Below are positions 24,090-32,591 of a stretch of DNA of 64,000 nt, one piece after another. Below the pieces are notes generated by a model. The model searched no databases and had not been told where the DNA came from. It worked only from the letters and a program-made list of their open reading frames with translations. The translations under genes were made by a program, and so were the position numbers. The stretch covers positions 1-64,000 of the forward strand of contig NZ_MUNW01000036.1 in assembly GCF_002002725.1 (NCBI RefSeq). The letters run 5' to 3'. Position 1 is the first letter of the stretch. Every line of letters begins with the position of its first letter. Source of the DNA: Sinorhizobium sp. A49. GTDB lineage: Bacteria > Pseudomonadota > Alphaproteobacteria > Rhizobiales > Rhizobiaceae.

Positions 24090-25804
24090 TGGATACGGCA
24101 TGGATGCCGGCTTCCGCCTGGTCGACAGCCGTTCCGGATTGGAAAGATCGTATCCGCAAACGCCTGCCGCTCGTGCCGGATCTGCCGCTCTACGACGAGG
24201 TTGCGGAGAAGGCGCTTCGGATTTTCAAGCGTCTGCGGGTGCCGGATATCATCGGAACCCCGACCTATGGCGAGGCTTGCGACGAATGGGTCTTTGACTT
24301 CGTCCGTGTCGTCTTTGGCAGCTACGACCCGGAGACAAAGCGGCGCGCGCTGCGCGAGTTCTTCCTCCTCGTTCCGAAAAAGAATGGGAAGTCGTCGATC
24401 GCCGCCGCAATCATCGTCACCGCCGCGATCCTCAACGAGCGGCCGGAAGCGGAACTGCTGCTGATCGCGCCGACGAAAGCAATCGCAGACATCTCGTTCA
24501 AGCAGGCGGCCGGCATCATTCGCCTCGATGAGGAGCTGGCGAAGCTCTTCCACGTGCAGGATCATCTGAAGAAGATCACGCACTTCAATACGCTGGCCGT
24601 CATCGTCGTGAAAGCGGCAGCCGCCGACGTCATCACCGGGTCGAAAGCGACTTACATCCTGATCGACGAAACGCACGTTTTCGCGTCGATCGCCAAGGCC
24701 GCTGAGATCTTTGTCGAGATCCGCGGTTCGCTAGCAGCACGTCCGGACGGGTTTCTGCTTCAGATCACGACGCAGTCGAAGACGCCGCCGGCAGGCGTGT
24801 TCAAGGCGGAATTGCAGAAGGCGCGCGATGTGCGCGACGGCAAGTTCGATTTCCCGATGCTCGCCGTGCTCTACGAATTGCCGCCAGAGGACGCTGTCGA
24901 CGGCGGGTGGAAACGAAAGGAAACGTGGGGGCACGTCAATCCGAACCTCAATCGCTCTGTCAGTGCGGACTACCTGGCAGGCGAGATCGCCACGGCGGAG
25001 CGCGAGGGACCGGAAAAGCTGGCGCTCATTGCTTCACAGCATTTCAATGTCGAGGTTGGCCTTGGCCTGCATGCCGATCGTTGGGCTGGCGCTTTGTACT
25101 GGAGCACGGCCACGCGGAAGGGGCTGACGCTCGATACCATCATTGAGCAATGCGATGTTTGCGTCGTCGGGATCGACGGCGGTGGCCTCGACGACTTGAT
25201 GGCGATCGCTGTGATCGGGCGGCATGCCAAGACCCGCACCTGGCTGCACTGGTCGCGCGCCTGGGCGCACAACGACGTATTTGAGCGCCGCAAGGAGATT
25301 GCGCCGCGTCTCCTCGACTTCGAGAAAGACGGCGATCTCTGGGTCTGCAAGGAGGTCGACGACGACGTTACGGCGATCGTTGACATCTGCGAGCGTCTCC
25401 ACCTGGCAGGATTGCTGCCGGAGAAGGCCGGCATCGGTCTGGACGCTTACGGCGTCGCAACCCTGCTCGACGCTTTGGCGGAACGCGGCATGGCTGGCGA
25501 ATTGACCATGGCGGTCGGACAGGGGTGGAAGCTCCAGTCTGCCATCCTGACCCTCCCGCGCAAGCTGAAGGATCGCACCATGCAGCATTGTGGCCAGGCG
25601 CTGATGGCATGGGCGGTCGGCAACGCCAAGACCGAGCTGAAAGGCTCCAACTACATCGTCACCAAGGAAGCCTCCGGCGCGGCGAAGATCGACCCGCTGA
25701 TGGCAACGTACAACGCTGCGATGCTTATGTTCCAAAACCCTGAGGCGGGTGGCGCTCAGAGGTCGCCTTGGGACGATCCGAATTACAGTTACGAGGCCGG
25801 CTAA
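24089..25804 (+). CDS. Terminase large subunit
   Basis: A 571-residue packaging motor of the HK97/Terminase_1 type. The ATPase has Walker A in VPKKNGKSS (about 95-103) and Walker B with ILIDETHVF. The nuclease half starts with CVVGIDGGGLDDLMAIAVIG, whose Asp residues bind metal. It translocates DNA into proheads through the portal and cuts at cos. ATG at 24089 overlaps the small-subunit stop; a GTG at 24086 is an alternative. Confidence 0.95.
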   Translation: MDTAWMPASAWSTAVPDWKDRIRKRLPLVPDLPLYDEVAEKALRIFKRLRVPDIIGTPTYGEACDEWVFDFVRVVFGSYDPETKRRALREFFLLVPKKNGKSSIAAAIIVTAAILNERPEAELLLIAPTKAIADISFKQAAGIIRLDEELAKLFHVQDHLKKITHFNTLAVIVVKAAAADVITGSKATYILIDETHVFASIAKAAEIFVEIRGSLAARPDGFLLQITTQSKTPPAGVFKAELQKARDVRDGKFDFPMLAVLYELPPEDAVDGGWKRKETWGHVNPNLNRSVSADYLAGEIATAEREGPEKLALIASQHFNVEVGLGLHADRWAGALYWSTATRKGLTLDTIIEQCDVCVVGIDGGGLDDLMAIAVIGRHAKTRTWLHWSRAWAHNDVFERRKEIAPRLLDFEKDGDLWVCKEVDDDVTAIVDICERLHLAGLLPEKAGIGLDAYGVATLLDALAERGMAGELTMAVGQGWKLQSAILTLPRKLKDRTMQHCGQALMAWAVGNAKTELKGSNYIVTKEASGAAKIDPLMATYNAAMLMFQNPEAGGAQRSPWDDPNYSYEAG

Positions 25805-25805
25805 A

Positions 25806-27095
25806 ATGGGTTCGAAAAAGAAGGCTCGGCGCGAAGTCGAGAACCGCGCCTCGGTCGAAGATCCGAAGGTTCCAATCTCCTCAGATGCGATACTTGCCTT
25901 TCTCGGCATTGATGCGCTCTCGGCTTCTGGCGAGCGCGTCTCGATAGAGAGCGCATTGGGCGTGCCCGCGATCTTCGCGGCGGTCAACTTCCTTGCCGGC
26001 ACGCTGGCGGGCCTGCCGTTGAACGTGTACAGGCGCACGTCGGCAGGGCGCGAGAAGGTCAAGAACGGCGTAGCCGCGATCCTGCACGATGTCGCCAACG
26101 ATGAGCAGTCGTCGTTTGATTGGCGGAAGTTCTCTTTCGACCAGGTGTTTACGGGTGGTCGTTCCTTCTCTTTCATCGAGCGGAACGACCTGAAACGCCC
26201 GATTAACATCTGGTCGCTCGATCCGGGCGAGATGAAGCTGCGGCGGAAGGGTGGTCGAACCATCTACGAATACCGCGACGGTCGACGCACGCTGACGTAC
26301 GAGGCCAGCGAGATCATCGACATCCCCTTCATGTTGAAGGCCAACAGGCGCGATCATCGATCGCCCATCCTAACCAACAAGGATGTTGTCGGCCTCGCTC
26401 AAGCCGCGACGAAGTATGGCTCAAAGTTCTTCCAGAACGGCGGCGTTCCACCTTTTGCAATCACCGGCAACATCACCACAGCCGGTGGCTTGCAGCGATC
26501 TGCAGACGATTTGGCGGCGGCAGTCAAGAAAGCTGCGAAGGAAAACCGGCTGGCGCTTTCACTGCCGTCCGGTCACGACATTAAGCCCCTCGGCGTCGAT
26601 CCGGAAAAGTCGCAGCTGGTAGAGTTGCAGCGCTTCCTGATCGAGCAGTTCGCTCGCGTTTACTCACTGCCGCCCGTGTTTCTGCAGGATCTGACGCACG
26701 GCACATTCAGCAACACCGAGCAACAGGATCTGCATCTCGTCAAGCACACGATCATGCGATGGGCCAAGCAGTTCGAACAGGAATTGAACCTGAAGCTTTT
26801 CGGCCGGAACAACAACCGGATTTATGCCGAGCTGAACCTAGACGGCATGCTGCGCGGTGATTTCAAGACCCGCATGGAAGGCAACGCCCGAGCGATTCAA
26901 ACCGGTCAGCTCACGCCAGACGAGGCGCGCGAGATGGAAAATCGGCCCGCGATGGGCGGGGCGGCGGCGCAACTGGTTATGCAGGGCGCGATGATGCCCA
27001 TCGACAAACTTGGACAGCAGCCGGCACGCGGCATCGGCGACAATGGTGGGCCGCCGCTCGACGAGGAAGAAGGGAAAGAGAAAGATGCAGCGTGA
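25806..27095 (+). CDS. Portal protein (HK97 family)
   Basis: A 429-residue portal. Recognisable are SIESALGVPAIFAAVNFLAG, TLAGLPLNVYRR, the clip-region sequence and FARVYSLPPVFLQDLTHGTF followed by NTEQQDLHLVKHTI. It forms the dodecameric ring for DNA entry and tail attachment. The start at 25806 lies 2 bases after the terminase stop. The C-terminus ends with the Gly/Glu/Lys-rich GIGDNGGPPLDEEEGKEKD. Confidence 0.95.
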   Translation: MGSKKKARREVENRASVEDPKVPISSDAILAFLGIDALSASGERVSIESALGVPAIFAAVNFLAGTLAGLPLNVYRRTSAGREKVKNGVAAILHDVANDEQSSFDWRKFSFDQVFTGGRSFSFIERNDLKRPINIWSLDPGEMKLRRKGGRTIYEYRDGRRTLTYEASEIIDIPFMLKANRRDHRSPILTNKDVVGLAQAATKYGSKFFQNGGVPPFAITGNITTAGGLQRSADDLAAAVKKAAKENRLALSLPSGHDIKPLGVDPEKSQLVELQRFLIEQFARVYSLPPVFLQDLTHGTFSNTEQQDLHLVKHTIMRWAKQFEQELNLKLFGRNNNRIYAELNLDGMLRGDFKTRMEGNARAIQTGQLTPDEAREMENRPAMGGAAAQLVMQGAMMPIDKLGQQPARGIGDNGGPPLDEEEGKEKDAA

Positions 27096-27663
27096 AGTTC
27101 GCGGCGGCATACCCGCCGACATCCGTGCAGAGGGTGACGTCGTCAAGGTCTCTGGCTATGCGGCTGTCTTCAACGAAGTGGCTGATATCGGCGGTTACTT
27201 CCGTGAAGTGATCCTGCCGGGCGCGTTCACCGAGGCCATCGGCCGCGATGATGTCGTGTTCCTCGTCGACCACGCGGGCTTGCCCCTCGCGCGGACGAAG
27301 TCGGGCACGCTGAAGTTGACCGAGGACAGCCACGGGCTTCGCATTGAAAGCGAGTTGGACCCGACCGATCCTGACGTTCAGCAGATCGTGCCCAAGATGA
27401 AGCGCGGCGACCTCGACAAGATGTCGTTCGCCTTCTTCGCCGACAAGCAGGAATGGGATGATACGCAGGACCCGCCGCTTCGCACGGTGAAGCAGGCGCG
27501 GCTGCTTGATGTCTCGATCGTGTCCTATCCTGCCTACGAGGGCACGGAAATCGGACTTCGTAGCCTCGACAGCCATCGCAAGGATAAGAACTTCCATGCG
27601 GCGCGTTCACGTATCCGCATGAAAATGGACCTCGCTTTGAAAGAGCGGGAGAACGGCAAGTAG
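27085..27663 (+). CDS. Prohead maturation protease (S78)
   Basis: A 192-residue HK97-type protease. Hallmarks: VSGYAAVFNEVADIGGYFRE, ILPGAFTEAI, the catalytic His in VVFLVDHAGLPLAR and Ser in DKMSFAFFADKQEW. It processes the capsid delta domain during maturation. The ATG at 27085 overlaps the portal gene by 11 bases. The capsid gene follows after 48 bases. Confidence 0.93.
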   Translation: MQREVRGGIPADIRAEGDVVKVSGYAAVFNEVADIGGYFREVILPGAFTEAIGRDDVVFLVDHAGLPLARTKSGTLKLTEDSHGLRIESELDPTDPDVQQIVPKMKRGDLDKMSFAFFADKQEWDDTQDPPLRTVKQARLLDVSIVSYPAYEGTEIGLRSLDSHRKDKNFHAARSRIRMKMDLALKERENGK

Positions 27664-27711
27664 CTGCCTGCTGCTGCCTATTCACCTCAAAGATACATCG
27701 GAGATTAGACC

Positions 27712-28983
27712 ATGTTTGCACAGCTGAAAGAGCTGCGCGAGAAGCAGGCTCGTATTGCCACGAACGCTCGCGCGAAGTTCGATGAAATCAAGGATGATAC
27801 GCCCGCCGAACGCGCGCAGGAGATTGAGCGCGAGTTCGACGCCATGATGACCGAATACGACCAGATCGGCGGCCGGGTCGAACGGATGGAAAAGCTGCTG
27901 AACGCCGAAGAGCGCTCCAGCCGTGGTGATCCTCGCCGCCCGACCGGTGACGATGGCGAGAGCCGAGGCGCCGGCGACGAGGTTCCCCCCGAATACAAGG
28001 ACGTGTTCGGCAAAGCGATCCGCTTCGGGGTGTCGGCCCTGACGCCCGAAGAGCGTTCGATCATCCAGCAGCATCGCACTGACATTCCTGCAGAGGCACG
28101 CGCGCAGGCGGCGGGCACCGACGCCGCCGGCGGCTACCTTGTGCCCGATGGTTTCTCGGGCGAGATCGACAAGGCTATGAAGGCCTGGGGTCCGATGTGG
28201 GATGCGGACATCGTGCGCGAGTTGAATACGGCGACCGGCAACCGCATCCCTTGGCCGACCGTCGATGACACTGGCGAAGAGGGAGATCTCAAGGGGGAAA
28301 ATGCCCCGGTGGTCGACGACGCTTCCGGCGACGTGGTGTTCGGCGAGAAGCAGCTCGACGCATACGTCTACTCGACCGCGATGGTTCGCCTGCCACTGGA
28401 GCTGCTGCAGGACTCTGCCTTCGACATGAACGCTTTGCTCAACGACCTGTTCGGCGAGCGCCTCGGCCGTAAGGCCAACCGTGTTCTGACAGTGGGAACC
28501 GGCAACAATCAGCCGAATGGCATCGTCAACGCCTCCGGTCTCGGCAAGGCGGCTGCCTCCGCAACGGCGATCACCTCTGACGAGCTGATCGATCTGGTTC
28601 ATTCCGTCGATCCTGCCTACCGGTCTTCGCCGAAGTGCCGCTGGCAGTTCAACGACACGACCTTGGCTGTCATTCGCAAGCTAAAGGACGGGCAGGGCAA
28701 CTATCTCTGGCAGATGGGCGACGTCCGAGCCGGCGAACCGGATCGGCTGCTTGCTCACCCCTACTCGGTCAACCAGGCGATGGCGAACATCGGCGCGAGC
28801 GCCAAGCCGATCCTCTTCGGCGATCATGGTCGCTACGTGGTTCGCAAGGTTCGTGGCTTCACCGTTCTGACACTGCGCGAACGGTACGCGGAAAACTTTC
28901 AGGTCGGCATGGTTGGCTTCAAGCGTTTCGATGGCGAGCTGCTCAACGCTGCGGCTGTCAAGCATCTGGCGAACGCAGCCTAA
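27712..28983 (+). CDS. Major capsid protein (HK97 fold)
   Basis: A 423-residue capsid protein. The first 120 residues form a charged coiled coil (LKELREKQARIATNARAKFD...), the delta/scaffold domain that the S78 protease removes. The mature part starts around AAGTDAAGGYLVPDGFSGEI and contains typical segments VYSTAMVRLPLELLQDSAFD and TGNNQPNGIVNA, and ends with EISYVVR-like sequence here reading AENFQVGMVGFKRFDGELLN. GGAGA lies upstream. Confidence 0.95.
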   Translation: MFAQLKELREKQARIATNARAKFDEIKDDTPAERAQEIEREFDAMMTEYDQIGGRVERMEKLLNAEERSSRGDPRRPTGDDGESRGAGDEVPPEYKDVFGKAIRFGVSALTPEERSIIQQHRTDIPAEARAQAAGTDAAGGYLVPDGFSGEIDKAMKAWGPMWDADIVRELNTATGNRIPWPTVDDTGEEGDLKGENAPVVDDASGDVVFGEKQLDAYVYSTAMVRLPLELLQDSAFDMNALLNDLFGERLGRKANRVLTVGTGNNQPNGIVNASGLGKAAASATAITSDELIDLVHSVDPAYRSSPKCRWQFNDTTLAVIRKLKDGQGNYLWQMGDVRAGEPDRLLAHPYSVNQAMANIGASAKPILFGDHGRYVVRKVRGFTVLTLRERYAENFQVGMVGFKRFDGELLNAAAVKHLANAA

Positions 28984-29053
28984 AGGTCGGCTTGTCGTGG
29001 AGGGCGGTTTGCCGCCGCCCTCTTTCCAAACCGATGAAAAAGGAGAGCCGACA

Positions 29054-29236
29054 ATGAAAGTAAAACTGCTTGTCTCGCGATCTGGCCCGGCCGGATCGTT
29101 CGCCCCTGGCGCCGAGATTGAGGTTGAGGATGCTGAAGCGGTCCGCATGTTCGATGCCGGGCAGGCTGTCCCGGTGCGTGTCGACGAACCGGAGACCGCG
29201 ACCCGGAAAGTGACCCCTGAAAAGGCGGTCAAATAG
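29054..29236 (+). CDS. Small head-associated protein
   Basis: A 60-residue protein starting MKVKLLVSRSGPAGSFAPGA, then EIEVEDAEAVRMFDAGQAVPV. It looks like the small proteins found between capsid and connector genes in siphoviruses (FI-like/decoration or connector-associated). AGGAGA precedes the ATG by 8 bases. Confidence 0.65.
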   Translation: MKVKLLVSRSGPAGSFAPGAEIEVEDAEAVRMFDAGQAVPVRVDEPETATRKVTPEKAVK

Positions 29237-29238
29237 CG

Positions 29239-29817
29239 ATGTGGACCGGTGTCTCGATCTCCGCGCGTCCGTCTGCCGAGCTGATCAGCCTAGCGAAGCT
29301 CAAGCGCCGTCTGGTGGTCGAACACTCAGACGACGACGACCTTCTCGCGGATTTTCTGCGAGAGGCTATAGCCCGTATCGATGGGCCGGATGGTATCGGC
29401 GTTGCGATGATGCGCCAGACATGGCGGAAGTCGATGGATCGGTTTCCGTCGTGCATCGTCCTGCCTGGCGCGCCCGTCGTTGGCGTCAAGTCAATCAAGT
29501 ACATTGACGTGGAAGGCATGGAGCAGACGCTGGACGCTTCCCTTTACCGCGTCGATGTCGACAGCGAGCCGGCTCGCGTGACTCCGGTTCAAGGAGCGTG
29601 CTGGCCGGCAATCCTTTGCACCCTCGGCGCCGTCAAGGTCGAATATGACCTTGGCGCCGAAACTGCCGACAAAGTGCCTGCCGACCTGATCGCGGCGGCC
29701 TGCTTGTTGACTGCGCATCGGTACGCACATCGGGGCGTTGTCGGCGAGACGTCGGCGTTGCCCTTCGGCGTGCAGTGGATCCTCGATGCTCATAACCGCT
29801 GCACCGTTGCAGCATAG
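29239..29817 (+). CDS. Head-tail connector protein
   Basis: A 192-residue protein of the phage gp6/phiE125-gp8 connector type: SLAKLKRRLVVEHSDDDDLL and FLREAIARIDGPDG at the N-terminus, the RQTWRKSMDRFPS strand, and PADLIAAACLLTAHRYAHRG at the C-terminus. It forms the ring below the portal. It starts 2 bases after the preceding gene. Confidence 0.85.
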   Translation: MWTGVSISARPSAELISLAKLKRRLVVEHSDDDDLLADFLREAIARIDGPDGIGVAMMRQTWRKSMDRFPSCIVLPGAPVVGVKSIKYIDVEGMEQTLDASLYRVDVDSEPARVTPVQGACWPAILCTLGAVKVEYDLGAETADKVPADLIAAACLLTAHRYAHRGVVGETSALPFGVQWILDAHNRCTVAA

Positions 29818-29826
29818 GAGGCCGGC

Positions 29827-30012
29827 ATGAGGGTTCGGTTTACGGCTGACTTTGATTACCAGCCTACGCCGCAAGCCACGGTTGGCTATCTCGCCGGCAT
29901 GGAGATGACGGTCAAGCGTGAGTGTGCCGAGCAGGCCATTGCCGCCGGGAAGGCGGTTAAGGTCTCGGCGAACCGCAGGGAGGCAACCCATGGCGAACAG
30001 GTCAGCGGGTGA
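29827..30012 (+). CDS. Small structural-region protein
   Basis: A 61-residue protein (MRVRFTADFDYQPTPQATVG...), similar in style to the 29054 product, with KRECAEQAIAAGKAVKV at its C-terminal half. Small proteins of this kind in the connector module are structurally uncharacterised. It overlaps the next gene by 23 bases. Confidence 0.55.
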   Translation: MRVRFTADFDYQPTPQATVGYLAGMEMTVKRECAEQAIAAGKAVKVSANRREATHGEQVSG

Positions 30013-30364
30013 CCTCTATCACCGTTACGCGTTCGACCAGCGCGAGCAGGTCGACGATGGCGCGGGGAACACGGTCGGCAAGTGGGTCGAGCGGTTTGAT
30101 CGTCGGGCCGGCGTCATCAATCTGCGGGGTGGCGAGGCTGTCATGGCTGCTCGTCTCCAAGGCAAGCATAGCCAGATCGTCTTTGTCCGTGCTTCCGACC
30201 AGATGCTGCAGGTCTCGACGGAATGGCGCATGCGGGATTTCAGAACCGGGGCGTTCGTCAACGGGAAATGGACGGGTGTCTCCTACAACATCCGCGAGAT
30301 AACCCGCTCCGACGATCGCCTATGGCTGGACTTCCTATGTGAGAGTGGAGTTGCTGACGGATGA
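29990..30364 (+). CDS. Head closure / head-tail joining protein
   Basis: A 124-residue protein of the phage head-tail adaptor (SPP1 gp16-like) family: YHRYAFDQREQVDDGAGNTV, GKWVERFDRRAGVINLRGGE, and a C-terminal YNIREITRSDDRLWLDFLCE. It closes the portal channel after packaging. GGGAGG lies upstream of the ATG. Its stop overlaps the next start as ATGA. Confidence 0.85.
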   Translation: MANRSAGDLYHRYAFDQREQVDDGAGNTVGKWVERFDRRAGVINLRGGEAVMAARLQGKHSQIVFVRASDQMLQVSTEWRMRDFRTGAFVNGKWTGVSYNIREITRSDDRLWLDFLCESGVADG

Positions 30365-30780
30365 CGAAGATCCTCAATCTCGCCAAGCTGGACAAGAAGC
30401 TGAAGCGCCTGCCGACAGTCGCCAAGGAGTTCATCCGGGCCGAAATGGGCAAGGTGGCCGATGAGGTCGTTGACATGATGAAGCGCCTGGTGCCCGTCGA
30501 GGACGGTGCGCTGCGCGATAGCATCGGCTGGACGTGGGGCAAGGCACCGAAGGGTGCCGGCATTGTCGCAAGGGTGGAATCGAAGATGGGCGCGGATCTC
30601 ACCATCACTATCTACGCTGGCAGCGTCGAGGCCTACTATGCACGGTGGCAGGAGTTCGGCACGCAGGAACTGCCGGCGCAGCCTTTCTTCTACGTGAGCT
30701 GGCGAGCCAGCCGCAAAAATGCCGTACGTCAGGTCCGCAAAGCTTCACGGCAGGCCGCGAAAAAGGTGGCGGCATCATGA
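30361..30780 (+). CDS. HK97 gp10-like tail-joining protein
   Basis: A 139-residue protein with the gp10 pattern: ADEVVDMMKRLVPVEDGALR followed by DSIGWTWG, and YARWQEFGTQELPAQPFFY, which is highly diagnostic, and a basic C-terminus. It takes part in head-tail connection. ATGA overlaps on both sides show tight coupling. Confidence 0.9.
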   Translation: MTKILNLAKLDKKLKRLPTVAKEFIRAEMGKVADEVVDMMKRLVPVEDGALRDSIGWTWGKAPKGAGIVARVESKMGADLTITIYAGSVEAYYARWQEFGTQELPAQPFFYVSWRASRKNAVRQVRKASRQAAKKVAAS

Positions 30781-31202
30781 GCGACGCATCGTTTGAGCTT
30801 CAGGTCGCAATCGTCGCGCTCCTGAAAAATGACCCCACGCTAACCGCCCTCATTGGTGGCCGCGTCTATGATCACGTGCCGCGAGATCCGGCCACGAACA
30901 AAGTGACGGCCACATTTCCGTATGTCTCGCTTGGTCCCGACCAGGAGCTTCCGGAGGCCGCCGATTGCGTGCGAGCCACGGAATTTGCGCTCCAGATCGA
31001 CGCCTGGTCCCGCGAGCCGGGTTTCCCGGAGGTCAAGAAAGTGGCGCGCGCCGTCGAGGATGCGCTTCACGAAGTGGAGTTTCCATTACCGGGAAACGCG
31101 ATGGTGTACTTCGAATATGATGGTCGCCGCGTGTTCCGCGACCCTGATGGGCTGACTTCTCAGGCTGCAATGACCTTCCGGGCCGGCATCGACAAGGCCT
31201 GA
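30777..31202 (+). CDS. Tail completion/terminator protein (DUF3168)
   Basis: A 141-residue DUF3168 protein: FELQVAIVALLKNDPTLTAL, GGRVYDHVPRDPATNKVTAT, YVSLGPDQELPEAAD and the terminal QAAMTFRAGIDKA. It caps the tail tube. Coupled to the preceding gene by ATGA. Confidence 0.88.
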   Translation: MSDASFELQVAIVALLKNDPTLTALIGGRVYDHVPRDPATNKVTATFPYVSLGPDQELPEAADCVRATEFALQIDAWSREPGFPEVKKVARAVEDALHEVEFPLPGNAMVYFEYDGRRVFRDPDGLTSQAAMTFRAGIDKA

Positions 31203-31275
31203 TCCTCGCAAATTCGGCATTTCGCCAACCTGCCCGATGGGCGGGCAATTCCGCTTGCCATCAAAGGAGACAGCT

Positions 31276-31722
31276 ATGGCAGATGAAGCAACGACAATTA
31301 AGGGCGGCAAGGTCAAGGTGCTGCTTGGCAACTCCGCCGTACCGATCGTCTACACGGCCCCGTGCGGGTTCACTCAGAAATCCATCACGCTCAACAAGGG
31401 GCTTGAAGAAGTACAGATCCCGAACTGCCTCGATCCCGACGCGGTCGACTGGCTCGGCCGCGACGCCACTTCCCTTTCCATGAGCGTCTCCGGCGAAGGC
31501 GTCCTTGCTGCGGAAAGCGTCGAGACCTGGCTTGATGCCTGGGAAGATGTAGAGTCCGTGCCGGCGAAGGTGATTTGGGAGTTTCCCGCTAAGACGATCA
31601 CCTGGACCGGCAAGATGCATGTCGAGACCCTTGAGACGACGGCGCCCAATGGCCGTCGCGTCACGGCAAACGTCAGCATGCAGAGCGATGGCAAGATGAC
31701 GCGCGTGGTGACGCCGGTATGA
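31276..31722 (+). CDS. Major tail tube protein
   Basis: A 148-residue tail tube protein: KVKVLLGNSAVPIVYTAPCG, a central DATSLSMSVSGEGVLAAESV, ETWLDAWEDVESVPAKVIWE, and VTANVSMQSDGKMT. The pattern is typical of alphaproteobacterial siphoviruses and gene transfer agents. AAAGGAGA precedes the ATG at 31276. Confidence 0.85.
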   Translation: MADEATTIKGGKVKVLLGNSAVPIVYTAPCGFTQKSITLNKGLEEVQIPNCLDPDAVDWLGRDATSLSMSVSGEGVLAAESVETWLDAWEDVESVPAKVIWEFPAKTITWTGKMHVETLETTAPNGRRVTANVSMQSDGKMTRVVTPV

Positions 31723-32105
31723 GCCGCGACGCTCAGATTGCATTTCCGTGGGCGGATGGTGATTACACCTTCCGCCTCGGGTGGGGCGAACTGGAGCAGC
31801 TACAGGAGGCCTGCGACGCGGGGCCGTATGTCATCCTCACTCGCCTGCAGGAGGATACCTGGCGCGTTGGTGACATCAGCCACACTATCCGCCTCGGCCT
31901 TGTGGGCGGCGGCATGAAGATGACCGACGCGCTGCTGAAGGTTCGCAAGTACGTCGAAGCTCGGCCGCCAACCGAAAACCTTCTGTTTGCCCAGATCATC
32001 CTTTCCGCCGCCTGTGTCGGCGCCCCGGAGGAGAAAGTGGGGGAGGAGGGCGCGCCAAGTCCAGTGGAGGAGAGCGGCTCGACGACCTCCCCAACGGAAA
32101 GCTGA
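31719..32105 (+). CDS. Tail assembly chaperone, first frame (GTA gp10-like)
   Basis: A 128-residue protein like the gene-transfer-agent gp10 family: IAFPWADGDYTFRLGWGELE, LQEACDAGPYVILTRLQ, ISHTIRLGLVGGGM. The C-terminus is low-complexity Glu/Ser/Pro. By position between tail tube and tape measure it is the first tail chaperone; a second overlapping frame continues to 32287. Confidence 0.85.
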   Translation: MSRDAQIAFPWADGDYTFRLGWGELEQLQEACDAGPYVILTRLQEDTWRVGDISHTIRLGLVGGGMKMTDALLKVRKYVEARPPTENLLFAQIILSAACVGAPEEKVGEEGAPSPVEESGSTTSPTES

Positions 32106-32137
32106 GGTTTGGCGCGATCTACGGCAACGGGGCCGCA

Positions 32138-32287
32138 ATGGGCTTCACGCCACAGCAGATCCGGGCGATGTCGATGTGGCAATTCATGGCCGCGCTCGAT
32201 GGTTTCATCGCAGCAAACTCGCCAGAAGACACAGGTTTGACGGCGAAAGAGGCCGACGAACTTTGGGAGTGGTTGGAGGCCGGTTAG
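32138..32287 (+). CDS. Tail assembly chaperone, second (-1) frame
   Basis: In the -1 frame relative to the preceding gene, the sequence stays open from 31874 to 32287. From 32075 it reads like protein: RLDDLPNGKLRFGAIYGNGA, MGFTPQQIRAMSMWQFMAAL, then ANSPEDTGLTAKEADELWEW. The only ATG is at 32138 (49 residues), but similarity to short GTA-type chaperone domains appears to begin before it, so it is probably made as a frameshift extension of the first frame. I found no textbook slippery heptamer in the overlap. Confidence 0.7.
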   Translation: MGFTPQQIRAMSMWQFMAALDGFIAANSPEDTGLTAKEADELWEWLEAG

Positions 32288-32550
32288 GCTTCCGTCACGA
32301 TCTCTCGGCCAATCAGAAGCATGACGAACCCTATCAGCGTGAGGGTCGCGAGCGCTACAAAGAGAGTTGTCGGCAATTCGGGCAGCGCAATTTTTCCCTG
32401 TACACTCTCAAGGGTTCTCTCGAAGTCGCCGCGCTCTGCGAAGGCCGAAAGCGCAGCACTGTACTTCCAAGCGGCGAACGGCGTCGGCAGCACGAATAGT
32501 GCCGCGCCAATCTTGCCGATGGCATTCAATCGATACTTCGAAACACTCAT
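32284..32550 (-). CDS. Small membrane protein encoded against the tail operon
   Basis: An 88-residue protein (MSVSKYRLNAIGKIGAALFV...) with two transmembrane segments, IGKIGAALFVLPTPFAAW and TTLFVALATLTLIGFVMLLI. A strong GGAGGA lies 7 bases before the ATG at 32550 on the minus strand. It is inserted between the second chaperone and the tape measure gene, on the opposite strand. This is the layout of a prophage moron expressed in the lysogen, for example for superinfection exclusion; the function is not shown. Confidence 0.65.
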   Translation of the reverse strand: MSVSKYRLNAIGKIGAALFVLPTPFAAWKYSAALSAFAERGDFERTLESVQGKIALPELPTTLFVALATLTLIGFVMLLIGREIVTEA

Positions 32551-32591
32551 TGCGTGTCCTCCGGTGCGCAATCTCTCAAGGAATATTCGTT

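Noticed and set aside
25034-26263. 409-residue minus-strand frame opposite terminase and portal
   Set aside because: Antisense to two certain genes, with Arg/Ser-rich low-complexity product.
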